A DNA stretch of 64,000 nucleotides from Chlorops oryzae (taxonomy: Eukaryota; Arthropoda; Insecta; Diptera; Chloropidae): positions 81,387,666 through 81,451,665 of the forward strand of contig CM035807.1 of assembly GCA_020466095.1 (NCBI GenBank), read 5' to 3'. The notes beneath the pieces are model-generated. The model had not been told where the DNA came from, did no database searches, and saw nothing but the letters and a program-made list of their open reading frames with translations. This document shows, in pieces, positions 38,691 through 48,648 of the stretch; position 1 is the stretch's first letter, and each line of letters begins with the position of its first letter. A program made the translations under genes and the position numbers.

Positions 38691-39122
38691 ATATGGGCAT
38701 TTCCAGAAAAAGTAAACTTTTTGTCGCGTCCGTATATTGCTGATTGCCATTCGGGACTGCATAGAAACTTTGAAAAATATAAAAGCCCGTATAAGCTGCA
38801 CGAAAGTATTGAGAATCTTAAGTACTATTTACCGCATACTTGAATTCGGGACTTAAAATTGCTCATTTAAGTGTCGCGTCCGTTTGGAAATGCCCATACA
38901 TATGTATAAGCATTTCCACTCGGACGCGGCACTAAAGTGAATAATTTTAATTTATGAAAGCCCTAAATAGTGCTTTTGGTCTAAATTCCTACATACCTAT
39001 GTTACTTTCGTGCAGGGCATACGGAATTTTATATTTATCGCAATTTCTATGCAGATCCGAAAGGCAATCAGATATATACGGACGCGACAAAAGCGTTGAT
39101 TTTTCAGGAAATTGCCGTATGT
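38691..39122. mobile_element. Two head-to-head MITEs forming a 430-bp palindrome (GGGCATTTCC family)
   Basis: The left half (38692-38894) starts TATGGGCATTTCC and ends GGAAATGCCCATA, with GTCGCGTCCG near both ends. The right half (about 38905-39122) is a diverged inverted copy, sharing GTCGCGTCCGTATAT, CTGATTGCC, CTGCATAGAAA and GCACGAAAGTA with the left half. The terminal motif therefore appears at the outer ends and again, twice, at the centre (38882-38925). No coding capacity. Confidence 0.75.
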
Positions 39123-39422
39123 AGATCGCAGTGGTCATAGAATCGCAATTTTGTAGTATCGGTCACAATATGAGCTAATTATGAGCTAAATATATGATCT
39201 GATTATGAGCTAAATATGATCTAAAATGTAAATGAAATTCGTTGAGTCCAGCGAAATCTGAGTGGATTCACGCAAGTCAGTCTGCAAATTATCTATGATT
39301 GGATGTCCTTCCAAGCGGATGCACCGTTGAGGGATTTATATAAAGCTTTTTTCGAAATGGAAACGAGGCCATGAATAGTCGAAAAAGGAACAGCTTGAGC
39401 TGGAATGTAATGCTCTCCAGCT

Positions 39423-39613
39423 CACTGTTGCCAGTTTAGCGGAATTTCGCATAAAATTAAACATATTTATGATCTTTAGTGGAGTCTTAGGGCAAAAAAA
39501 TGGCCAGGGAAATTTGTATGGGACTTTATTTAGAAGATTTCAAAATTAAATTTTAGAGAATTTAGGCCTTGTTTTGAGACATTCCCCCAAAAAAAAAAAC
39601 TCTGGCAACAGTG
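39423..39613. mobile_element. MITE with CACTGTTGCCAG ends
   Basis: CACTGTTGCCAG at 39423-39434 is exactly inverted at 39602-39613. A 191-bp body without coding capacity. The flanking 8-mers (CTCCAGCT, CTCCTATA) agree only in the first four bases, so a hAT-type origin is likely but not shown. Confidence 0.6.
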
Positions 39614-41044
39614 CTCCTATAGCTATTAGTGTCAATTAAAGCTTGTTTTGGCTATTTTTAGCAGCCGTTGTGCTTTCACTGAGGTGATTGTCGAGTCCTT
39701 CAGTAAAATGAAGGAATTCTTGGATACGAAAGGCAAAATATGGCTGTCTCAAAGTCGGACTTGACCGGATTTAGTGTTCTAACGATTGTTTGCAAATCGT
39801 TTGCATGTGTTGATTTTGTTTATCTTGAACATAACACAAGTAATGAATTTAACTCGAAGCCATGTGCTAAAAAGCACTTCCTTTTTAAGGCGTTTTAAAG
39901 CGTCTCTCCAACGACACAGCTTAACATTTGTACCCTACTATTGGTATCAGCAGTACACTCATTTGCTTAGGAGAGCTAACAAGAAAATGAGATTAATTTT
40001 ATGTGACTGCAAAATCAATTGCCATTAATTCTGTTAAGCACATCTTGCGGATGGCTGCAATTTTTCAAGCTAAAGATAAAGCTTTCATCGATTAATCGAT
40101 TATTAAAAATTTCGCCTTTTATGAGAATTTGATCATCGATTTTTGTATTCGATTTCCAATACTATCAAGTCTTAACAGCACAACACTCGTTCGGAAACTC
40201 TTCCAAGGATTGTAGTATCCCAACAATTGTTTGTGTTCAAAGTTCAAAGCACCGATGAACAAAAAAGCACACACACCGAAAGTTACTCCGTCTCCGGAAG
40301 TGATTTCCTACAGCAGTGCAATGAAGAAATTATAGCTCTTAATAATCGTAAAAACTTTTTAATGCTGAAATCTTCTTAAGAACCGCTAATAGGGTACCCA
40401 CTACCCGAGCAAAAATTTTTTCTATAACTCAGCGATTTTTTCCCCCTCATCATGTCCAAGAAGATTGTTGCTTCGGGATGTCAAAAAAAAAAAAATGTAT
40501 AAAAAAACAAGAGACATCAGCGAACAAAAAATGAAATTTTATGATTTTTTATATTTGCTGGCATTTTTTTTTATTTTTTATGGTTTAATGAGATTTTATA
40601 CGCGTGAGTTTCTGCATATTGCCTCAACGTTCGCAATATTTTCACGTCAAGCGAAGGTGAACACAACAAAAAACAACAACAAAAAGTAATTTTACTTCTT
40701 GTGCGGCGCCACAAAGAACAAGATGAGAAAAAAGGAAAAGAAAGAAGAAAAGAAAACAAATAAGTTACAGAAAAAAGGTTCTCAAGCATTGAATGAACTT
40801 GGAACGCGTTGAAAAGTGGGCCATCGCTTTGGGCGAATTTCATTTGGGTTAATATTGCTTATGCATAGTTCTCTTCTTTATTAACTTAATTATCTTCGTC
40901 TATTCAGCCGATCAAATATAAATAAATAACAAAGATTTTTTTTTCCTTATTTCTTTTCAGGCGAATCGATTTCGAAACGATTTTAAGAGACAAACGGAAG
41001 AAAAGTTCATACGCAAATGGTGAGTAACTCTTGCAAAACGATGA
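39614..41044. other. Non-coding interval
   Basis: No supported gene; A/T-rich with several homopolymers. Confidence 0.5.
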
Positions 41045-41279
41045 CTAACCACCAGTAGCGTAGCCAAGACGGATGGCACTCGGGGAAGTAGTAGTGGTGT
41101 CACCCTAAAAATGTCAAAGCAGAAAGAACACTGCGAAATATGAGTGACAAAGAAAAAAAACAAAGGTCGTACAATGAAGTTAATATATTGAGGTGCATGG
41201 TTTTTGCACACCTATAAGGGTGACACCTGTAGCAGACCGCCCCCACACCGTACCCCCTTGCTACGCTACTGCTAACCAC
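41045..41279. mobile_element. hAT-type MITE with perfect 8-bp target duplication
   Basis: A 219-bp element (41053-41271) with ends CAGTAGCGTAGC and inverted CAGTAGCGTAGCAAG, flanked on both sides by CTAACCAC (41045-41052 and 41272-41279). The duplication fits the hAT preference for T at position 2 and A at position 7. A second inverted pair, GGTGTCACCCT and AGGGTGACACC, lies just inside. No transposase, so non-autonomous. The intact duplication points to a fairly recent insertion. Confidence 0.9.
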
Positions 41280-41359
41280 ATGCATTCGGTATCGAAAAAA
41301 AGTTAAAGGATGATATTTTGTGTTATAAGCATTCGATGAAGATTTCCTTTAAGGCTGGG

Positions 41360-41840
41360 TGTGATTGATTTGCTACTTTGTTAAAGAAGCCCTACCAGGT
41401 CCACAAGATACACCTGATAGGTGACTCTGAATGCCGACTTTGTCTTGAAGAATGGCAGACGGTATTCCATATAATGGGTGAATGTTTTGCTCTGTCAAGG
41501 TTAAGACCCAGAGTCTTCAATAAGTCTTTTTTAAGCTCCTTCATAAGGAAGGTCGGTATCATTCTAGAGCAAAGCAATTAAATGGATCCAAATGCCACAA
41601 TAGGTATTTTCTAAGCGTAGTGCCCCTATTTCGATTGGTGGCGAAACCCATAAACTTAAAAAAGAAGTAGCCATTAATAGGTACTTACTTATATGGAACT
41701 GCCCTCAAGGTTTCTTTGCCAATGATTATGTTGGGATGCGACGATATTCGCATTCCAGAGTCGATCTATTGAAGGACTTATGGCGGTGGCTTAACTTGGG
41801 TTTCCCCTTGCTAATGATAAACGATTTCATACTTTTAATT
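41360..41840 (+). pseudogene. Fragment of a non-LTR retrotransposon C-terminus (zinc-finger tail)
   Basis: The frame at 41378-41581 reads KIHLIGDSECRLCLEEWQTV then FHIMGECFALSRLRPRVF. This is a CX2CX8HX4C zinc motif as found after the RT/RNase H of Jockey- and R1-type elements. Downstream, in another frame, NRYLLIWNCPQGFF is followed by VDLLKDLWRWL, suggesting further decayed coding sequence. No active-site region is present. Confidence 0.55.
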
Positions 41841-42196
41841 TCGATATGCTAGCGCCTCATTGGCTTGTCTAGAAAAATTTCCATTTGACGCTATTCATTT
41901 GAGACATCACCATCAATATATGGCTACAAACAGGCCTTACATGGGAAGCGAACTCCTCTATGATGGTTGAATATTAGACCTGAACTGTAGGGAAGTGAAA
42001 GCAAAGAATCTACACCCATTTTGGACACCGTAAATTTAAAAAAAGAATCCAATATTCTGTGGAACGTATCATGGTCTGCGGGATGTGAAAATAATCTTGA
42101 AATAATGCTTGATCAGTCACAACAACTTCACAACACTTAGAGAATTTTGAAAAAAATAACAATTAATATTAAAATTAAACTAATTAATTAAATTTA

Positions 42197-42415
42197 TATA
42201 TGGGCATTTCCGGCCACAGCATTGTTTTCGTACGTTCGCGACCTCATTTCCCAACATTTCCCTTCTTGTTTTCTTTGTAATATGAAATTCTTTTAGTAGC
42301 TACACATGTGGTGCAGAAGATGGGGTTCTTTGAGTTTTAGTTCTCACAAGGATAGCACAAAAATGCGGTCGCGAAGATACGAAAAAAATACTGGGGGCGA
42401 AAATGCCCATATAGA
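42197..42415. mobile_element. GGGCATTTCC-family MITE, third copy
   Basis: Starts TATATGGGCATTTCCGG and ends CGAAAATGCCCATATAG, with a longer inner pair TTCGCGACCTCATTT and AAAAATGCGGTCGCGAA. Same termini and the same CGCGACC subterminal motif type as the pair at 38.7-39.1 kb. Confidence 0.65.
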
Positions 42416-44072
42416 ATATGCATATCGGAAAATTTCCTTTAAAGAGCATAATCATTTTACAGTGTCTTTAGAACATATCCTTTTTATTATATAAAAAAAA
42501 AAAAAACAAACTAAAAAAACAAAAACCCTTGTTCACAAATAGATTAACTCCATAGAGCCGGAATCAGGGATCGCAGTGATTTGTTTCGCCTTGATCAATC
42601 CCATTTTTTAAGACCTTTTAGAGCATTCTCAAAAGGGCAATGATATTAGTTAACACTAAAGCGGACTTATTCGTGATGAAATTATGTTTGGAAAAGACAA
42701 ATTTGCGCGATAATCAAAACGAAAAAAAAAACTCCCCATGTTGAAACGAGAAATTCGGAACGCAAAAGTAACAAAAAAAAAAAAAAAAAATACTTAATAA
42801 TAAAATGTCAACTTTATTGTGATCCACGTGTAAAATCTCGTTTGATTGGATGAAATCTTTACGAAAAATCATATTAATTAATATTCACTCATGTTTTTTC
42901 ACTCGGCTATCAAAAACATAAGCTTGATTTCAGATTTCACAAGACCCGCGGCTTTCGCGTAACATTTAAGCAAAGGCACAATTTAGTAAGACGCAAAAAA
43001 CAAGCAAAAGAAATGAAAGCATTCTAAAGTTATTAAGAAACAAGCCAAGAATTTGTTGTAAATCTGGTTTATGAGTAACGCAAAACACTTAAATTGCTTC
43101 TTAAGTAAATACTTAATTGGAATTTCATCGTCATTTTTTTTTAACATCGAAATCATTCTACAAAAATGAAAAGAATAAAAAAAGTTCTATTAGATTCCTT
43201 TTGATGAGACATTCATGGCGACGTACTCTCTTCATAAGAATTTCTTTTCTTTTCTTTTTTGTCCTTTTTTAATGATGAGTGAATGAATATTGAGCGTCTA
43301 ATGAAGAATTAAACTTCTACGAAATCTCTTGTGTGCCATTTTCTCAGAATCACATTAAAACTCGCCCCATTTCAACAGATTTTCGTTAAGACAGTCAGAA
43401 AATCATCGAGCCTAAAGTCGAGAAAAAGTTTCTTAATCTTCGGTTCGTAACGTGCTTACCACATAATAAAAAAAAAAAATAAATTTCGAACATAGGTCAG
43501 TCATTTTTCGTTTTTTTTCTTTTTCTTCTTTTCCCATTTTGTTTTGCCATGAATTATTTTTTGTAATTTATTTGAACTTGCGGACGTTAAAAACGAAGAA
43601 ATTCTCACAACAATGTCATATTCAATTTGCGTTCCTTCGCAATCTTCCATGTTCCCTGCTCATCTCTCGCGCGATTCCTTTCATTCGTGCTTCGCTCCAT
43701 CAACCATAAGTTCAGGCACATTGAAACTTTCTTCCTCCCGCCCGGCACATTCCCTTCGCGTGATAATATCATTATGAGTAATTTTCAACGCTTACTGGTG
43801 TAAATGGTAAGATTCGAAGAGCAGCGTAGGATTTCTTTCCCGAGGAAAAATTCCTCAACAAAATTATGGAAAATATAAACAAATTATTAAAAAAAATAAA
43901 TTTCCAAGAAAATATGAAAAACCTTTGGATCTTGGCACAAAATTTGAATTTCAAATCATCGTAATGGACGTCGCTTCTGGTTTTGACTGTTTCTGACATT
44001 TATCCAGCGGAAGGAAAATTACCGACAGATAGAATGAGTGAAATTTCTTGGTGAAAAGTCATTTTCATATAC
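42416..44072. other. Non-coding interval
   Basis: No supported gene; an A18-type homopolymer lies near 42773-42790. Confidence 0.5.
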
Positions 44073-44300
44073 GGGCATGTGATTGGATTCCCTTTCCCCA
44101 AATTTTGGGGAAAGGGAATTTCGTTCCTCCAATATTTTGAAGAATGTATGGAAATTTTTAAAGAAATGACATTGTCAAAAACAAAAGAGCGGCTATACGA
44201 TAAAGTTTTCGAATTAAAAAATTTCGAACATATTTAAATTCCCGAGTTTTTATTTCAATTTCCCGGGGAAATGAATTCCCGGGAATCCAATCACACACCT
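44073..44300. mobile_element. MITE with TGTGATTGGATTCCC ends
   Basis: TGTGATTGGATTCCC at 44078-44092 is inverted at 44281-44295. Just inside the left end is a near-perfect hairpin, CCCTTTCCCCAAA/TTTGGGGAAAGGG (44090-44116), and the right end carries CCCGGG-type palindromes. No coding capacity. Confidence 0.65.
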
Positions 44301-45111
44301 GATAAATTGGTTTCCCGGCCAGAGACATTAAGAACTTCTGAAAGAGTTCAAAAGAACACAATTAGCAATGAAAGCAAAGTTAACACAAAAAAAAAAAATA
44401 AAATGAAAGAATTTCATTCATCCGATGATAATTATCCGTCAAATTTGTTATCGCAACAACTCCTTGCTCCGACCGACCATTCGGCAAAATTGCCTTTGTG
44501 GTAGAAAATTCTTCCCATCATCTCGACAAGCGATAATCCTTGAGATTTCGTTCACATTTCGACATTTATTGCCCATTAAGAACATTCGTGCTCCGAAGTC
44601 CGTAATAGAGAAGACCGCGACAAAGCATCCTGTCATATCGCGATTGCCATCAGCCACTCAGATATGTCTTTTTAAGTCTTTTGTGCCAAAAGCAAGATTA
44701 TTTCGTAGCGCAGATCCATAAACTTTATGGGTTGCATAGCACAGGTTGTTCTGAGCTTGATGGGGTCTTATACTTAGTAGGTTGAAAGACGAATGAAAAA
44801 CCGCAATATTGCTCCAAATGTAACAAACTTTGATGGGATTTTTTGGTTTGGTTTTTTTTTCGTTTTCTTGTTCTAAATCGATCATTTCAAGGTCTTTGAA
44901 TTACCCTTGTATGTCCACAAAGATAGTATATAGGCAAATAGATCCAAATGAGAAATTTAACAATCAAATGGAACCATTAAGTTAATTTCTTTCTGTCTTT
45001 TTAACTGATGAAATTCAAAAAAGCAACAATACAAATAAATTAAAACAATAAAAAAAAGCAGCACATAATAACAATTTAAATATCAGTCTACATCTATATA
45101 TATTTATATAT
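44301..45111. other. Non-coding interval
   Basis: Overlapping short frames on both strands with no recognised domain. Confidence 0.45.
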
Positions 45112-45221
45112 TAGGTCTGTTCCCGTACTGCACGAAACTTCCAAAATGCCAATTTTGCACAATTCATACAATTTTCAAAAATTGGGCAGTTTTGGGCTGT
45201 TTCGTGCAGTAGAACAGACTA
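45112..45221. mobile_element. GGTCTGTTC-ended MITE, intact copy
   Basis: Left AGGTCTGTTCCCGTACTGCA then CGAAAC pairs with inverted right AGTCTGTTCTACTGCACGAA. A 110-bp element; a decayed relative is at 9080. Confidence 0.65.
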
Positions 45222-45526
45222 TTTATATATCTATATAGTTTTCTTACATTGAGGGAATTTACAGGGAAGTGCCGATGGCATAATCATGGCAGCACTAACA
45301 GTCATTCCATTAGGAGCCAGAAATGTCGAAAGCAGCGTTGCCACTCACTTCATTTTTTTCGTAGCCAAGCAAAGCACGATACTTGTTTGCCGGATACGAG
45401 TATTACAGTAGTTTAAAATCCGTATCGATACGCGTATTCTCTCAGTCAAACGTAAATGGGCGAATATAGATTTATACTTGTTTATCTTGTGTACGTGTAA
45501 CGGTAGGGCGTTTCGGCGTTTCAACC

Positions 45527-46217
45527 GAACGATAATGTAAATCGAAAAATTTAGGCATAATTTAAAATTTTTTAAATTGATTTTTAGAGGTCGCTCAAAT
45601 GCATTTAAACCAAAAACTCAAATTTTTTCCATAAGACAAAATTTCAATAAACTAAAAAAAAAACAAATTTATATGCAAATAAAAGTTTTCGAATCGCTTA
45701 AACATATCGCACCCTTGCTACATAATCGGCACAATTCAAAACTTCGCATTTCTCGAAAATCATTCGATCTCTCTTGAAACCAAGGAGAAATAATATTTTT
45801 TCTAAACTAATATACTCTCAATCGACTGCTGCATCAATCAATATAAGAGTTAATTTTCTAGGATTTGGGTTTCTTACAGAAAAATGCAATCGAACATATA
45901 AAATTGATTTAAAAAATTTTGAATTGTGCCGATTTATGAGCAAGGGTGCGATATTATGAATCAATCGATCGGTAGAACATCGGAGTCTTCCCGGAAAAAC
46001 ATTAATTGAAATAAATGTTTGTGCTTTCTGTCCCTAAAAGTATACAGAAAATCTGTCAAATTGGAAAATCTAACTATAAAAAAAAATTAAATTGAATTTT
46101 TGTAGCTCTCTTTAAGGCTTTTCTTAACAAAAATTCAATTCCTTTGTGCGACCTCTCAACTTCAATTTTAAAAATTATAAACGATGCCCAAATTTGTCGA
46201 TTTACATTATCTTTCGT
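45527..46217. mobile_element. Long-terminal-inverted-repeat element (~70-bp arms)
   Basis: The left arm GATAATGTAAATCG..AATTTAGGCAT..GAGGTCGC (45531-45597) is inverted as GATAATGTAAATCG..AATTTGGGCAT..GAGGTCGC (46144-46212). A second palindromic element is nested between them. It ends about 500 bp before the PolD3 start codon, so it lies in that gene's upstream region. Confidence 0.7.
45703..45958. mobile_element. Nested MITE with TATCGCACCCTTGCT ends
   Basis: CATATCGCACCCTTGCT then AATCGGCACAATTCAAAA on the left is inverted on the right as ATATCGCACCCTTGCTC then AATCGGCACAATTCAAAA. 256 bp, lying within the larger inverted-repeat element. Confidence 0.75.
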
Positions 46218-46715
46218 TTGAGATCCTGCCGTCTTCGAAGTTCTACATGTTTTTCACCACGTCTGAAACGTCCTAGTGTAACAGCTGTCGTACTCTGTTG
46301 AAAAAATCATTAGCATAATTTTAGCTACGTTTTATGAATTTAGCTACAAATAATGTGTGGCAGCGCTGAAATTAACATCTGTCCTCATGTGTTGCATAAT
46401 AATTTGGATTTTTACAATTTTCCCTTTTATGTTAAAGATTTTCTACGTATTTCGCAGTCCATACAAAATGAACTCCATTTGAAAATTTAATTATTTATTT
46501 TATTAATTAACTAGCTAAAGGCCTAATGTAAAAATACTACGCTCACAAAGACTACTAGCTGGCAGTGAAGACAATATTATTCCTACTTCATTTTATCCCT
46601 TTGTTCATTTAGATATATCCCTATTGAAAAAACAAAAGCAGCAACACTTTAACACTAATAGTACCAGTGCCATACACAATCACCGCGTAATTTTCTTGCA
46701 TTTATTTTAAGCGAA
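46218..46715 (+). other. Upstream region of PolD3
   Basis: Short intergenic space holding the PolD3 leader and presumably its promoter. I see no clear TATA box or other core element; the last ~100 bp before the ATG are A-rich with ACACTTTAACACTAATAG at 46646-46663. Confidence 0.4.
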
Positions 46716-48017
46716 ATGGGAACCAAAGCTCTTGAAGGAGCAATTTCCGATGGCGTCATCAATTTCGACCGTCGAGTGTTGATAACAGACTTAGTGCAAG
46801 ACTATCGATTGAGCTATGATGAAGTAAACGAAACAGTAAAAACATACATCGAAGAAAGCGAAAGGAAAGGCACAAAATTTGAAAAACGGTTCATTGTGAG
46901 CGGCGAGAAAGAGACAGGCAATGAGATTTACACTATCGTCAAAGGCGAAACCAAGTTGGAGGATTGGTTGAAGCAATTAAAGAATGCCGAATGTGCACTC
47001 TATTCGGTGGAGGTGGCTGGTGGCGCCAAGTCAGCTGCAGACATTTTCAAACCAATGAATTGGTCTCCTGGTCACTTGGAGAATATTGCAACTCGTCCAC
47101 CATTGAAATGGTTGCCCGATGTAGCGACGAATAGTCATAAGATTGAGCAAAAGCCAATAGTTGAACCCAAGAAGACTAAAGGCTTCGATTTTGGCGCTAA
47201 GAAACCAAAGATCGAAATACCCAGCAGTAGCAAAGATCAAAAGGAGGTTAAAAAAGCATCCCCCGAAAGTAAGAAGACACCCACTCCGAAAAAACAAACA
47301 ACGCCTGACGAGCAGAAGCCAACAACTACGAAAACAAATCAAAAGGGTATTGCCAGTTTCTTTGGGCCTAATGCTGCAGCCGCTAAATCTGAGCCGAAGA
47401 AATCATCGGGAGTTATTAAACCTCCAAGTCCTAAGAAAATGCAAGACTTTTTCAAAAAATCAACCGCTAAAGTTACCAAAGAAGAAACACCAGCGAATAC
47501 ATCGATGCAACTCTTTGCGAACGATGACGACGACGACGAGGACGACGAAGATGATGGGACAGAAGAAGCAAAGGCTGACGTTCCCAATGTTGTGGATGTT
47601 GATACGTCTGATGATGAAGCCCAATTGGAAGCGCTGCGGCGGCAATGCAAAGACAACGACGATGAAGAAGCTGATACATCGATTTGCAGCAGCAACAAAC
47701 GTCGTCGAATTATTGATTCTGATGATGATGAACCCGAGGTAAAACATGAGAAGAAAGAAGAGGACAATGCGGAAAGAAATTATGATAATGAAGAGGGCAC
47801 GGAGGCAGGACAATCCGAAACCTTTTTAGACGATGATGGCTTTGTCATAACGATTAAATCGAAGAAACCCGAAAGTACGAAGAAATCAGCAAAGCCAGCG
47901 ACTCCTGAAAAGACTTCACCGAAACAGGAGGCATCTAAGAAGTCGACGAAAGCACCAGCAAAGCAAACGGCCAAGACGAAGCAGGGCAACATCATGAACT
48001 TCTTTTCAAAAAAATAG
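46716..48017 (+). CDS. PolD3: DNA polymerase delta subunit 3 (p66/Cdc27 type), intronless
   Basis: 433 residues in a single exon. This is the regulatory third subunit of replicative DNA polymerase delta, which links the polymerase to PCNA in the nucleus. The N-terminal ~120 residues (start GTKALEGAISDGVINFDRR, then LSYDEVNETV and the block ADIFKPMNW) match the Cdc27/POLD3 winged-helix region that binds the small B subunit. Residues ~145-260 are Lys/Pro/Ser-rich. An Asp/Glu run (270-280) and a basic cluster KRRR (328-331) lie in a disordered middle. The C-terminus is a canonical PCNA-binding PIP box, Q423-GN-I426-MN-F429-F430, followed by SKK. A second perfect PIP-like motif, Q209-KG-I212-AS-F215-F216, and a degenerate one (P239..M242..F245-F246) lie inside. 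The ATG follows GCGAA and is preceded by AT-rich leader; AATAAA at 48193-48198 is a likely poly(A) signal. The family assignment is firm; the symbol follows the fly orthologue. Confidence 0.93.
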   Translation: MGTKALEGAISDGVINFDRRVLITDLVQDYRLSYDEVNETVKTYIEESERKGTKFEKRFIVSGEKETGNEIYTIVKGETKLEDWLKQLKNAECALYSVEVAGGAKSAADIFKPMNWSPGHLENIATRPPLKWLPDVATNSHKIEQKPIVEPKKTKGFDFGAKKPKIEIPSSSKDQKEVKKASPESKKTPTPKKQTTPDEQKPTTTKTNQKGIASFFGPNAAAAKSEPKKSSGVIKPPSPKKMQDFFKKSTAKVTKEETPANTSMQLFANDDDDDEDDEDDGTEEAKADVPNVVDVDTSDDEAQLEALRRQCKDNDDEEADTSICSSNKRRRIIDSDDDEPEVKHEKKEEDNAERNYDNEEGTEAGQSETFLDDDGFVITIKSKKPESTKKSAKPATPEKTSPKQEASKKSTKAPAKQTAKTKQGNIMNFFSKK

Positions 48018-48192
48018 TTTTAATGCATTTGTATGAAATTTATGAAATTGTTAAAAGTTAATTTAATTAAGTTAATTGCTAATTATTTTTTGATGAAACT
48101 CATTCTGTAAATGCATTCCAAATGTATGTCAGTTTTGAAATTATAAATAAGTTCAATGGAACATCAAATTGTGAAGAGAGAATCTTTGCTGA

Positions 48193-48198
48193 AATAAA
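48193..48198 (+). promoter_or_regulatory. Poly(A) signal AATAAA of PolD3
   Basis: AATAAA lies 176 nt after the PolD3 stop codon and ahead of the next gene on the same strand. It is the first canonical hexamer I see in the 3' flank. Confidence 0.5.
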
Positions 48199-48648
48199 GA
48201 GCATGCCTCCATTTAAGTCTACTGAAAATTTGTTTTCTTGGATTGATTCAAGTCCATCCGAAAGTATGAGCTCTCATGGGACCCATTAAAGATAAAACAC
48301 TTCGAGAGGATTTCAAATCTTTCAATTTGCTAAAGTATCTTGACTCCCAACAAATTTAATAATTACATACATGCCATGTTTAAATGAATGAATTTAGATT
48401 AAAGTTCTTTATCTAAATTGTCAATTTTTTGGTTTTTTTGCTGCATTTATCTTTACAGATAATCTAGGAGTGAAACAGCGTAGCATTTGCCGAATCCTAA
48501 AAATAAACGTTGTTCCACAATCGATTTAATTAATTCAAACTGAAGACAAAAGACTGACGGCAACAGTTAATTTTAAAACTAAACCGGAATTCTCGAATCC
48601 AAAATTATCCCAATTTTCTACACATCCTAGATAAATATTCCAAACAAA

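Noticed and set aside
47161..47813. Long frames on both strands inside PolD3
   Set aside because: Shadows of the real PolD3 frame over its low-complexity acidic region.
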